DNA of 64,000 bases from Sphingomonadales bacterium. Lineage in GTDB: Bacteria > Pseudomonadota > Alphaproteobacteria > Sphingomonadales > Sphingomonadaceae. Shown here one piece after another: positions 43,661 through 51,993 of the stretch. Position numbers and translations under genes: made by a program. Numbering within the stretch: position 1 is the stretch's first letter; the number at the start of each line of letters is the position of its first letter. Where the stretch lies: positions 62,001 through 126,000 of the forward strand of contig JADKCA010000005.1 of NCBI GenBank assembly GCA_016714795.1, given 5' to 3'. The notes below the pieces were generated by a model. That model ran no database searches. It was given only the letters and a program-made list of their open reading frames with translations, and was not told where the DNA came from.

Positions 43661-45069
43661 CAGGTAATCTCCCGCGGGTCGGCCAGGCACCCTGCCAGCG
43701 CACTGGCCGCCACCGTTGCTGGACTGGCGATGTGGGTTTTGACATTCGGCCCTTGCCGGCTTTCGAAATTGCGGTTGGTGGTGGAAGCCACCCGCGCACC
43801 ATGCCCAAAGCTTTCGCCACCGGCATAAAAGCACATCGAACAGCCGCTTTCGCGCCATTCGAACCCGGCTTCAACGAATACCCGGTCCAGCCCTTCTGCC
43901 TCGGCCTCGCGCTTGACGCGCGACGAACCGGGCACGCAGATCGCTTTTACCCCATCAGCCACGAGCTTCCCGCGCAGCAGCGCAGCAGCCTGGCGCAGAT
44001 CGGAGAGCCGGCTGTTGGTGCAACTGCCGATAAAAGCCGCGTCGATCCGGATACCCCTCAGAGAGGTCCCTTTTTCCAGTCCGATATAGTCCAGCGCCCG
44101 CTGCGGCGCGTCTTCGGGGACGCACTGGTCAATCCCGACCGCGTGCTCAGGGCTGGTTCCCCAACTGATCATTGGTGCAAGGGTGCCCGCGTCGATTTCG
44201 ATTTCCCGATCGAACCTCGCCCCTGCGTCGCTGATCAGTGTGCGCCAATGGGCCAGCGCTGCATCCCATGCCGGGCCCGCAGGCGCGTACCGGCGCCCTT
44301 CCAGCCATGCAAAGGTCTTTTCATCCGGCACGATCATGCCTGTCATGGCCGAAAACTCTGTGGCCATGTTGCAAAGCGTCATGCGCCCTTCCATGCCAAG
44401 AGCGCGCACCGCATCGCCGGCGAATTCCACTGCATGACCTGCACCGCCACCCGCGCCGTAACGGGCGATCAACGCCAGTGCCATGTCCTTGGGTGTCACC
44501 AGGGCGGGCAGCGTTCCGGAAAAGGTGACGCGCATCGTGCCGGGTTTTTTGAGGCGGAGCGTGCCGGTGGCCATCGCGTGTTCCGCTTCCGAAGAACCAA
44601 TCCCCCATGCCAGCGCACCGAATGCCCCCTGCGTGCAGGTGTGGCTATCGGGGGCGATCAGGGTGGCCCCGGGCAGGACAATGCCCAGTTCGGGGGAAAT
44701 GACGTGAACGATGCCCTGATCCGGATCATTGACGTCGAACAGACGGATTCCGGCCGCCTGCGTGGCAGCTCGTGTTTCTGCGATGAACGCCTGACCACCG
44801 GGCATCAGCGTCTGGTCGGTACGCCCCGGACGAGTATCGACGATGTGGTCCGTCACCGCGAAGACACGCGCCGGATCGGCCACCTTGCGCCCGGCGGCGG
44901 CCAGCGCGTTGAGCGCGGCGGCCCCGGTGCGTTCGTGCAGGAAAATCCGGTCGATGGCTACCAGGTCGGCTCCGCCCTCAAGCGAGGCGACGACATGGGA
45001 TCGCCAGATCCTGTCGAACAGGGTCAGCGGTTCAGACAGCGGCGGCCTCCATCTCGGCGTCGATCGCAC
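43660..45069 (-). CDS. Aconitase-family hydratase, large subunit (LeuC-like)
   Basis: The 469-residue protein has the three Fe-S cysteines: IGSCTNSRLSD and SGCSMCFYAG. APDSHTCTQGAFGALAWGIG is the family substrate loop. It dehydrates/hydrates a 2-methylmalate- or maleate-type acid. With LeuD, a CoA-transferase and an HMG-CoA-lyase-type lyase it matches a citraconate to D-citramalate to citramalyl-CoA route. No ATG fits, so GTG at 45069 is taken as the start; it overlaps the preceding gene by 38 bases. Confidence 0.87.
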   Translation of the reverse strand: MRSTPRWRPPLSEPLTLFDRIWRSHVVASLEGGADLVAIDRIFLHERTGAAALNALAAAGRKVADPARVFAVTDHIVDTRPGRTDQTLMPGGQAFIAETRAATQAAGIRLFDVNDPDQGIVHVISPELGIVLPGATLIAPDSHTCTQGAFGALAWGIGSSEAEHAMATGTLRLKKPGTMRVTFSGTLPALVTPKDMALALIARYGAGGGAGHAVEFAGDAVRALGMEGRMTLCNMATEFSAMTGMIVPDEKTFAWLEGRRYAPAGPAWDAALAHWRTLISDAGARFDREIEIDAGTLAPMISWGTSPEHAVGIDQCVPEDAPQRALDYIGLEKGTSLRGIRIDAAFIGSCTNSRLSDLRQAAALLRGKLVADGVKAICVPGSSRVKREAEAEGLDRVFVEAGFEWRESGCSMCFYAGGESFGHGARVASTTNRNFESRQGPNVKTHIASPATVAASALAGCLADPREIT

Positions 45070-45547
45070 GCCAATCGCGAGTCACGAACGTTTCGTTGAT
45101 CGCAGTGCGTGTTTCGAGCTGGCCATTGCGAATCCAGTGCCAGGTGCGGCAACGGTGCTGACCGTCGTCGGAAATCTGGATCTGCTCATAGAGGTACAGC
45201 GAAGGGTCGCCCGTGCGCTGCCAGTACAGCATGACGGTGCGGTTGTATTCGTCGAGCGGGACTTCCGCTGCCCAGCCCTTGATCAAGTCGTTGTCCCACC
45301 AGACGCGGCCATCGCGGTAAAGCGCCGGGAAATCCCGCGATTCACGGCGTCCATCGGCCCAGGTGTAATGATTGGTCTGATGATAGGGAAACGGGCCGCC
45401 ATCGGGGAAGCGGCAGATCAGGCGGCTGGCGTGTTCGTCCACTTTTTCGTTGCGGGCATTGAAATAGCTGTAAACGCCGTCCCAGACGCCTTCATGGCGC
45501 GCCAGCAGCGGCATGGCCGAACGAATGTCGATGGGTGTGTCGGTCAC
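45032..45547 (-). CDS. Hypothetical 171-residue protein of the hydrolase operon
   Basis: No family assigned. The sequence MTDTPIDIRSAMPLLARHEG, with GVWDGVYSYFNARNEKVDEH, PYHQTNHYTWADGRRESRDF and QHRCRTWHWIRNGQLETRT, looks like an antiparallel beta-rich, lipocalin-like fold. There is no signal peptide. It is 18 bases downstream of the hydrolase gene and overlaps LeuC, so it is within the long operon. Binding of a hydrophobic intermediate is a guess. Confidence 0.7.
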   Translation of the reverse strand: MTDTPIDIRSAMPLLARHEGVWDGVYSYFNARNEKVDEHASRLICRFPDGGPFPYHQTNHYTWADGRRESRDFPALYRDGRVWWDNDLIKGWAAEVPLDEYNRTVMLYWQRTGDPSLYLYEQIQISDDGQHRCRTWHWIRNGQLETRTAINETFVTRDWRAIDAEMEAAAV

Positions 45548-45565
45548 GACAGAGGAACTCCTTGG

Positions 45566-46957
45566 TTACAGAATGTCGGCAGCCTGCCGAGCCTGATGGC
45601 ACGCACGTGCCGAGACGCCCCGAAGGCGGGCAAGATGGGCAGATGCCAGCGCCTCTGGAGTCACGGCATCGACCTCAAAGGGAATCGCGGTGTCGGAACT
45701 GGCGACATACCAGGGGGCGAAGAAGCGTTCGGCCCGAACGATGTTCCATGCCCGCGTGAGGTATGCGCCGTGGCGATCAGGCGAAAGGTTGGGATACAGC
45801 CGATCGTCTTCACCAACCGGCAGCGGCTCGAACGCCAGGGACGTTGCGCCAAGCCGGGTTGCCGCAACGTCGATCACTTCCTGCCAGGAGGCCCAATCGG
45901 TCGGCGCATCCCCGATCCACCCGTGTGACAGGCCATGCCCCGGCAGGTCGATCGCCAGCGAGGCAGAAGTGTCGACCTGCGCCGCCGAACGCGCGGGGGC
46001 GTGGATCGTCAACCGCCCTGAACCAGTCTTGCCAGACCAGTGGATCAGACCGTCGAACGCATCCGTCTTCACCGCCACGAAACCTGCATCATCGACTTCC
46101 GGAAATTCCGCAGCGGTGATGCCGCCCTGGCTCAGCAGGAATTCCTCGCTGGCGACCTGATGGTCGGCCGGCGTCACCACCTTGCGGGCCTCCCAGTTGG
46201 CCGGCAGCGCCCCCAGCCGGTCGATATGCGCCTGAAGCGGATCTCCATTGTATGCCGTAATCAGGCACGGCGGCACCACGGCATCCGCTGCCGGAATGTC
46301 GCGCGGCGCGTTGATGACCGCGCCATATCCGTCGCGGTAGGCATTGCCCGCATCAAGCATGTCGATCACCCCCCCGTGGACCCGGACCGGATCGTCATGG
46401 GCAACGGACATGCGCGTCTGGGGCCGCGTATCGAACCACGGGAAGAACCAGGTCTGCTCCAGCATCCGGTTCCACAGCCAGGTGAGGTGCTCCCCATAGG
46501 CCGACGGCAGGAAATGGGGCAGGTAGTTCTGGCCGAACAGGGCAACTTCCTCTGGCGTCCAGATCGCATAGCCACCAATGGCGAGCGCCCGAAACCGATC
46601 CGGGTGCCGCCGCAGCGCGGTCACCAGAATAATGCCGCCAGAATGAAAGCCATAGGCCAGCGTTCCCGCGATTCCCATCGCGTCGACGAATTCGACCAGC
46701 GCATCGGCATAATCATCGATGTCCGGGCCGGGTTTGGCCAACCGATCAGATTGCCCAAAGCCGGGCGTATCAGGCGCGATGCAAGTGAACTGGCGCGACC
46801 ATTCGCGCATCAACGGCTCATATTCCGCTGAAGATCGCGGACTTTGGTGGATCATCAGCAGCGTGGGCCCGCCATTGCCGCACTTGCGATAATGAACTCT
46901 GCGACGCCCCGAATCCGTATCAATATCGACGTAATGGCGTGTGATCGTGCTGGTCAT
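45566..46957 (-). CDS. Alpha/beta hydrolase with C-terminal extension
   Basis: The 463-residue protein has an alpha/beta-hydrolase core: oxyanion-side MIHQSPRSSAEYEPLM, APDTPGFGQSDRL, then nucleophile elbow AYGFHSGGII with Ser106 (residue -2 is Phe, unlike GxSxG). DLPGHGLSHGWIGD comes late. It is longer than the usual 270-300, so about 150 extra residues follow the core. N-formylmaleamate deformylase (NicD) is of this family and acts before an isochorismatase-type maleamidase; here such an amidase is divergently encoded next door. The ATG at 46957 follows operator 4 directly; ATG 46972 inside the operator is an alternative. Confidence 0.8.
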   Translation of the reverse strand: MTSTITRHYVDIDTDSGRRRVHYRKCGNGGPTLLMIHQSPRSSAEYEPLMREWSRQFTCIAPDTPGFGQSDRLAKPGPDIDDYADALVEFVDAMGIAGTLAYGFHSGGIILVTALRRHPDRFRALAIGGYAIWTPEEVALFGQNYLPHFLPSAYGEHLTWLWNRMLEQTWFFPWFDTRPQTRMSVAHDDPVRVHGGVIDMLDAGNAYRDGYGAVINAPRDIPAADAVVPPCLITAYNGDPLQAHIDRLGALPANWEARKVVTPADHQVASEEFLLSQGGITAAEFPEVDDAGFVAVKTDAFDGLIHWSGKTGSGRLTIHAPARSAAQVDTSASLAIDLPGHGLSHGWIGDAPTDWASWQEVIDVAATRLGATSLAFEPLPVGEDDRLYPNLSPDRHGAYLTRAWNIVRAERFFAPWYVASSDTAIPFEVDAVTPEALASAHLARLRGVSARACHQARQAADIL

Positions 46958-46960
46958 AAG

Positions 46961-46972
46961 TTGTCCGGACAT
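46961..46972. promoter_or_regulatory. Palindromic operator, site 4 (TTGTCCGGACAT)
   Basis: One mismatch to the consensus. It ends 3 bases before ATG 46957 of the hydrolase (minus strand), and 65 bases from the TTG start of the divergent amidase gene, so it can repress both operons. Confidence 0.78.
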
Positions 46973-47037
46973 TTTCGCTCGACATCCCGGTAACGCTTGG
47001 CCAGAATGGATGCAAGCACGAGTTTGGAGGACACCCA

Positions 47038-47718
47038 TTGACCCTGATAGGCACCAAGATGGTCCGCGATAACCGCACCGCCCGCGAAATCTTCGAGGAA
47101 GTGATCGGCAACCCCGCGCGTCGCAAGTTCGGCTTCGGGCAGAAGCTTGCGATCGTGAACGTGGACGTGCAGCAGGCTTATACCCGCACCGATCTGTTCC
47201 GCACCGCTTACGAAACGGACCCCGATCAGATTGCCTATATCAACCGGAGCTCCGCGCTGGCGCGCGCCAAGGGTATGCCGGTTATCTGGAGCCAGGTCGC
47301 GTACAAGGCGGACAGCGCAGATGCCGGTGTCTGGGGCACCCGCACCGATACCGAAGATTCGCTGCAGAACATCAAGTATGGCTCAGACCGCCACCTGCTC
47401 GATCCGCGCTGCGAAGTAGGGCCGGACGATCTGCAATATACCAAGCGCATGCCCAGCGCCTTTTTCGAAACTCCGCTGGCCAGCTACCTTGTGTGGCACA
47501 AGGTCGATACGGTTGTGGTGACCGGTGGATCCACATCGGGCTGTGTAAGGGCAACCGCGGTCGACGCGCTAAGCCACGGTTATCGCACGATAGTCCCGAT
47601 CGAAACGACCGCCGACAAACACGAAAGCTACCACTTCGCCAACCTGACCGATCTGCAACTGAAATATGCAGACGTCGTCCCGGTGCAGGCGGTGATCGAC
47701 TGGCTGGAGGCGTACTGA
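47038..47718 (+). CDS. Isochorismatase-family amidohydrolase (maleamate/carbamoyl-amidase type)
   Basis: The 226-residue cysteine hydrolase has the catalytic Asp in AIVNVDVQQAYTRT, a central Lys (VAYKADSADAG) and the nucleophile Cys in VTGGSTSGCVRATAVDA. The family includes maleamate amidase NicF and N-carbamoylsarcosine amidase. GGAGG stands 7 bases before the TTG at 47038, which is taken as start; ATG 47059 lacks such a site. It leads a plus-strand operon divergent from the alpha/beta hydrolase across operator 4. An amide hydrolase giving acid plus ammonia is expected. Confidence 0.85.
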   Translation: MTLIGTKMVRDNRTAREIFEEVIGNPARRKFGFGQKLAIVNVDVQQAYTRTDLFRTAYETDPDQIAYINRSSALARAKGMPVIWSQVAYKADSADAGVWGTRTDTEDSLQNIKYGSDRHLLDPRCEVGPDDLQYTKRMPSAFFETPLASYLVWHKVDTVVVTGGSTSGCVRATAVDALSHGYRTIVPIETTADKHESYHFANLTDLQLKYADVVPVQAVIDWLEAY

Positions 47719-48611
47719 TGACCGACACGCAGGTTTCCGATCCCGGCCTCTATGATTACGCCCCCTGGCGCGAACGGCCCCGGCTTGAATGGCCGGGTGG
47801 AAAGTCCTGTGCCGTATGGGTTGCCCCCAATCTGGAATTTTACGAACTGGATCCCCCGGCCAATCCCCACCGCAAAAGCTGGGGGCGCCCGCATCCTGAC
47901 GTCGTGGGTTACAGCCACCGCGATCACGCCAACCGGGTGTCCCACTGGCGCATGGCAGACGTGATGAGCAAACACGGCTTCCCCGGATCCGTCAGCCTGT
48001 CGGTCGCGCTTTGCGACCATATTCCCGAAGTGGTGGACGACGCCGCGCAGCGCGGCTGGGAATTCTTCAGCCATGGCATCTACAACACCCGCTACAGTTA
48101 TGGGATGGACGAAGCCCAGGAGCGCGCGATCATCGAGGACAGCATTGCCACGGTGAAGCGCGCCACGGGCCAGACGATCCGAGGCTGGCTTGCGCCCGCG
48201 CTGACCCACACCCCGCGCACGCTGGACCTGATCGCGGAATACGGGCTGGACTACACCTGTGACCTCTACCACGATGACCAGCCGACAGACATTCGCGTCG
48301 CGTCGGGCCGGTTGACGGCAATTCCCTATAGCCTTGAGGTCAACGATCACTACGGCTTCTTCATCTACAACATGAGCCCGCGCGAATATGCCGACACCCT
48401 GATTCGGCAGTTCGAGCGATTGGCCAGCGAAGGCGAAAAGTCGGGCACGGTGATGTGTATCCCGCTGCACAGCTACCTGATTGGCCAGCCTCATCGCATC
48501 GGCCCGTTCGAGGAAGTGCTGCGCCACATCGCGGCCGATGGCCGGGCCTGGATCGCACGTGCCGGAGAAATCGTCGACAGCTACCGCGCACAAACCGGAG
48601 AAGCAGCATGA
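47718..48611 (+). CDS. PuuE-like polysaccharide-deacetylase-fold hydrolase 2
   Basis: This 297-residue NodB-fold protein has VWVAPNLEFYELDPP at the first motif (no DD pair), WEFFSHGIYNTRYSYGM at the second and GQTIRGWLAPALTHTPRTLD at the third. The MCIPLHSYLIGQPHRIGPFE segment is PuuE-like. Ring opening of a cyclic amide, imide or ureide is the family prediction. Coupling: TGATG with the amidase gene and ATGA with the next paralogue. Differences from copy 1 (27083) suggest a different substrate or partner. Confidence 0.82.
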   Translation: MTDTQVSDPGLYDYAPWRERPRLEWPGGKSCAVWVAPNLEFYELDPPANPHRKSWGRPHPDVVGYSHRDHANRVSHWRMADVMSKHGFPGSVSLSVALCDHIPEVVDDAAQRGWEFFSHGIYNTRYSYGMDEAQERAIIEDSIATVKRATGQTIRGWLAPALTHTPRTLDLIAEYGLDYTCDLYHDDQPTDIRVASGRLTAIPYSLEVNDHYGFFIYNMSPREYADTLIRQFERLASEGEKSGTVMCIPLHSYLIGQPHRIGPFEEVLRHIAADGRAWIARAGEIVDSYRAQTGEAA

Positions 48612-49531
48612 CGCTCGATCCGAGCTATCTGGAATATTCCATGCGCCGCCGGGGCATGGACCATGACAGCTATCCCTATTCCGCTCTGCCCACGCGCCCC
48701 CCGCTGCGCTGGCCGGGCGAACGCCTGCTGCTGATCTGGCCGGTCATCAGCCTGGAATATTTCCCGATGGTTCCGTCGGACTTGCCATTCCGTGCGCCGG
48801 GTCACATGCAGACCGCATATCCCGATTACCGCCACTATACCGCTCGCGAATATGGCACGCGGATCGGGATATATCGCCTGCTCGACGCGTTCGAGGCCGT
48901 TGGCGCGCGGATCTCTGTCGCCTGTAACGCCGCCATCGCGCAACGTTACCCGGCACTGATCCAGGATATCCTTGCTGGCGGCCATGAAATCATCGCGCAC
49001 GCCACAGACATGAACGCCGCCATCGCCAGCAACATGCCCGCCGGCGCCGAAGCAGCCATCATTGGCGAGGCCATCGAGACCCTGCACAGCCTGACCGGGC
49101 AGCGCCCGCGCGGCTGGCTGTCGATTGCCCGCTCGCAAAGCTTTGAAACCCCGCAGCTGCTGGCCGAGGCAGGCATTGAGTACATGTGCGACTGGGTGAA
49201 CGACGAACTGCCTTATACGTTCGCCACCCCGGCGGGCAGCATCGTCAACATCCCACTCAATCACGAACTTTCCGATCGGCAAATCATCAACGTCCAACAG
49301 CAATCGGTCGACAGTTACGCCTTGCAGATCGAAGACGCAGCAGCCTGGTTGCTGGCCGAAGCGGCAACTGGTGGAGGGCGGATGCTGCCGATGCATCTTA
49401 CACCCTACATCATGGGCCTGCCCTATCGCATCGACGCTTTCGACCGCCTGGTTGAGCGTCTGGCGGCGCTTCCCGCTGCGGGCTTCGCTACCGGTTCGGA
49501 TATCCTTGACGCCTGGAAGGCACAGCAATGA
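48608..49531 (+). CDS. PuuE-like polysaccharide-deacetylase-fold hydrolase 3
   Basis: The 307-residue paralogue follows with a four-base overlap. The first motif reads WPVISLEYFPMVPSD, the second EIIAHATDMNAAI (Ala replaces Gly of the HG motif), the third RPRGWLSIARSQSFETPQ. RMLPMHLTPYIMGLPYR is the fourth. Loss of both metal-type motifs suggests an unusual active site, or a non-catalytic partner that forms a heteromer with copy 2. Fold assignment is fair; activity is unproven. Confidence 0.8.
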   Translation: MTLDPSYLEYSMRRRGMDHDSYPYSALPTRPPLRWPGERLLLIWPVISLEYFPMVPSDLPFRAPGHMQTAYPDYRHYTAREYGTRIGIYRLLDAFEAVGARISVACNAAIAQRYPALIQDILAGGHEIIAHATDMNAAIASNMPAGAEAAIIGEAIETLHSLTGQRPRGWLSIARSQSFETPQLLAEAGIEYMCDWVNDELPYTFATPAGSIVNIPLNHELSDRQIINVQQQSVDSYALQIEDAAAWLLAEAATGGGRMLPMHLTPYIMGLPYRIDAFDRLVERLAALPAAGFATGSDILDAWKAQQ

Positions 49532-50964
49532 CGGCCGAAATCGCAGTAATCAACCCTCGCACGGGGCAGGCGGATTATGCCATCAGCCCGCTTTCCCCCG
49601 ATGACCTGGCCGAACTTGCCACACGGATGCGGGCCGCACAGTCCGTCTGGACGGCTCGCCCGATCGAACAGCGCGGCGCGATCCTGAAGCAGCTGGGGGC
49701 ATCGATCGCCCGCCACCGTGGTGCCCTGATCGATGCCCTGACTGCGGACACCGGGCGCGCGGGCATCTCCCGAACCGAAGTCGATTCGATTCCCGCGATG
49801 CTGAACCGCTGGGCAGACAATGCCCCCGATCTGGTCAACCGGCATAGCACCCGCGGCTTCCAGACCGGCCACCCTACCATCGAAACCGACCTGCGGCTGG
49901 TACCATATCAGTTGGTCGGCGTGATCTCGCCGTGGAACTTTCCGCTCATTCTGGCCCTGATTGACGCGATCCCGGCCCTGATGGCCGGCTGCGCTGTGCT
50001 GGTAAAGCCATCGGAAGTTACCCCGCGCTTCATCCGGCCATTCATGGCGGCTCTGGCCGACGTCCCCGAACTGGCCGATGTTCTGACGCTGGTTGAAGGT
50101 GATGGCGCAACCGGTGCCGCGCTGGTGCCGTTGGTCGATTACATTGCCTTCACCGGATCGGTCGCGACCGGCCGGAAGGTGGGTGAAGCTGCGGCGCGCG
50201 CCTTTATCCCGGCCAGCCTTGAACTGGGCGGCAAGGATCCGTTCATCGTTCTGGCCAGCGCCGATCCCGAAGCCGCCGCCCGGACCGCGCTGCGCGCATC
50301 GGTGGTCAACACCGGGCAGGCGTGCCAGTCGATCGAGCGGATTTATGTTGCGCGGGAGATCGCGGAGCCGTTCATCGCCACCCTCGTTCGCGAAGCGGCG
50401 GCCGTGCAACTGAACTATCCCGATATCAATCGGGGCGATATCGGCCCGTTCATCTTCGCCCGTCAGGCCGAAATCGTGCAAGCGCACATCGATCAGGCCG
50501 TGGCAGCCGGTGCACAGGTGATGACCGGCGGCCAGGTGGAAACACTGGGCGGTGGCAAGTACCTCCGTCCGACCGTGTTGATCGAAGTTACGCCAGACAT
50601 GGCTGTCATGGCTCAGGAAAGCTTTGGCCCGGTTCTGCCGGTCACGGTCTTTGGATCGGTCGACGAAGCCGTGGCCCTTGCCAACGATAGCGAGTTTGGC
50701 CTTTCAGGCGCCGTCTTTGCCGGATCGCTTGAGGAGGCGGAGGCGGTCGGGCGTCGCCTGAATGTCGGTGGTGTTTCACTGAACGACGGCTCGCTCACCG
50801 CGATCGTCTGGGAAACCGAAAAATCCAGTTTCGGACTTTCAGGCATGGGTCCAAGCCGTATGGGTGACAGTGGACTGCTTCGCTTCTTCCGGCGTCAGGC
50901 AATCATCCGGCAACGCGGAACGCCATTGCCGCTGGCGGCATATGGAGAAGGTGGGACGGCATGA
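49528..50964 (+). CDS. Aldehyde dehydrogenase (NAD(P)-dependent)
   Basis: The 478-residue protein has the complete ALDH set: VISPWNFPLILAL, FTGSVATGRKV, Glu in LELGGKDPFIV and the nucleophile Cys in NTGQACQSIER, with MAQESFGPVLPV near the end. It oxidises an aldehyde or semialdehyde to an acid. It overlaps both neighbours by four bases in the 47038-51974 operon. The substrate may be a semialdehyde or formyl compound formed on ring cleavage. Confidence 0.9.
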   Translation: MTAEIAVINPRTGQADYAISPLSPDDLAELATRMRAAQSVWTARPIEQRGAILKQLGASIARHRGALIDALTADTGRAGISRTEVDSIPAMLNRWADNAPDLVNRHSTRGFQTGHPTIETDLRLVPYQLVGVISPWNFPLILALIDAIPALMAGCAVLVKPSEVTPRFIRPFMAALADVPELADVLTLVEGDGATGAALVPLVDYIAFTGSVATGRKVGEAAARAFIPASLELGGKDPFIVLASADPEAAARTALRASVVNTGQACQSIERIYVAREIAEPFIATLVREAAAVQLNYPDINRGDIGPFIFARQAEIVQAHIDQAVAAGAQVMTGGQVETLGGGKYLRPTVLIEVTPDMAVMAQESFGPVLPVTVFGSVDEAVALANDSEFGLSGAVFAGSLEEAEAVGRRLNVGGVSLNDGSLTAIVWETEKSSFGLSGMGPSRMGDSGLLRFFRRQAIIRQRGTPLPLAAYGEGGTA

Positions 50965-51974
50965 GGGCATGGGAACTTGGCCCACAAACGGGCATTGAAG
51001 GTCTGCGCTGCGTTGAAGGCCCGGTTCCGGAACCGAAACCGGGCGAAGCGCTGATCCGCGTTCATGCGGCCTGCCTCAACCACCGCGACCTGCTCATGCT
51101 GCGCGGGAACTATGGCCCGCCGAAGCCACATGACCGTATTCCTTTGTCGGATGGCGTGGGTACTATCTTGAAGATCGCGGGCGACGATTTCGACCTGTCC
51201 GCAGGCTCCCGCGTGATCGCCCCCCATTTCGTCTCGTGGCATGACGGGCCATTCAGCCCGGCATCATTCGCTCAGGATCTTGGCGTTTCGTGCGACGGCT
51301 GGCTTGCCGAATATATCTGTTTGCCAACCGCAGCCCTGATCGCTGTACCCGACAGCGTGAGCGACGAATCGGCTGCCACCCTGGCTGCAGCGGGTACGAC
51401 TGCCTGGCACGCGCTGGTTGCCTTCGCTGGCGTGCGACCGGGCGACTTGGTGCTGGTACCCGGCACCGGCGGTGTCGCCATCATGGCGCTACAGATCGCG
51501 CGCACGCTTGGCGCTGAAGTCGCCATTACGTCGTCAAGCGATGAAAAGCTGGAGCATTGCCGCACACTGGGCGCGCGGTATCTCATCAACTATCGCAGCC
51601 GTCCGGACTGGGCCGCAGCATTGCTGGAAAAAACCGGCGGGCGCGGGGCAGATATTGTCGTCGATACAATCGGACTGGGGGAAATCGAACGGACTCTGGC
51701 AGCGACCGCGCCCAATGGCCGGATTGCCTTGATCGGGGGGCTGGCCGCAAAAACCGGAAGTGCGCCCGACATGTTCGGCCTGATCGCCCGAAACCTGACG
51801 CTGAAAGGGATTACATCTGGCAGCCGGGCCATGCTGGCGGATTTGCTGGAGCACGTCGCCGTCACTGGCCTGCAACCTGTGATCGATTGCCAGTTCCCGT
51901 TTAACGAGACGCTGCAAGCATATGCCCACCTCGACCGAGGTGGGCATATGGGCAAAGTGCTGATCCGGGCCTGA
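50961..51974 (+). CDS. MDR-family NAD(P)H oxidoreductase (quinone reductase/zinc-free type)
   Basis: The 337-residue medium-chain reductase begins MRAWELGPQTGIEGLRCVEG, with NHRDLLMLRGNYG. The Rossmann glycine motif is LVPGTGGVAIMALQIA, and VVDTIGLGEIERTLAATAP follows. The structural zinc Cys set is absent, so it is of the quinone-reductase/enoyl-reductase type. The end of the gene contains a 32-base perfect inverted repeat (51920-51951). It could reduce an enone or an activated C=C of an intermediate. Confidence 0.86.
   Translation: MRAWELGPQTGIEGLRCVEGPVPEPKPGEALIRVHAACLNHRDLLMLRGNYGPPKPHDRIPLSDGVGTILKIAGDDFDLSAGSRVIAPHFVSWHDGPFSPASFAQDLGVSCDGWLAEYICLPTAALIAVPDSVSDESAATLAAAGTTAWHALVAFAGVRPGDLVLVPGTGGVAIMALQIARTLGAEVAITSSSDEKLEHCRTLGARYLINYRSRPDWAAALLEKTGGRGADIVVDTIGLGEIERTLAATAPNGRIALIGGLAAKTGSAPDMFGLIARNLTLKGITSGSRAMLADLLEHVAVTGLQPVIDCQFPFNETLQAYAHLDRGGHMGKVLIRA
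51920..51951 (+). repeat. 32-base perfect inverted repeat inside the MDR gene
   Basis: A 15-base arm (CATATGCCCACCTCG) and its complement flank a 2-base centre, 23 bases before the stop. It is in coding sequence (HLDRGGHMGK) and the family sequence here is not unusual. It may form a hairpin near the mRNA end together with the hairpin at 51962-51987. Confidence 0.6.
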
Positions 51975-51987
51975 TCTGGCCCGGATC
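51962..51987. terminator. Bidirectional hairpin between convergent genes
   Basis: GATCCGGGCC pairs with GGCCCGGATC across a 6-base loop, spanning the MDR stop (51974) and ending before the stop of the minus-strand gene at 51994. It lacks a U-run. Confidence 0.55.
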
Positions 51988-51993
51988 CACCGG

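Noticed and set aside
43043..45069. LeuC/LeuD as leucine biosynthesis genes
   Set aside because: No leuA or leuB nearby; the genes overlap a lyase and a CoA-transferase gene in a catabolic operon.
43642..45099. Plus-strand 485-codon frame opposite LeuC
   Set aside because: Shadow of the LeuC-like gene, which has the Fe-S cysteines and family motifs.
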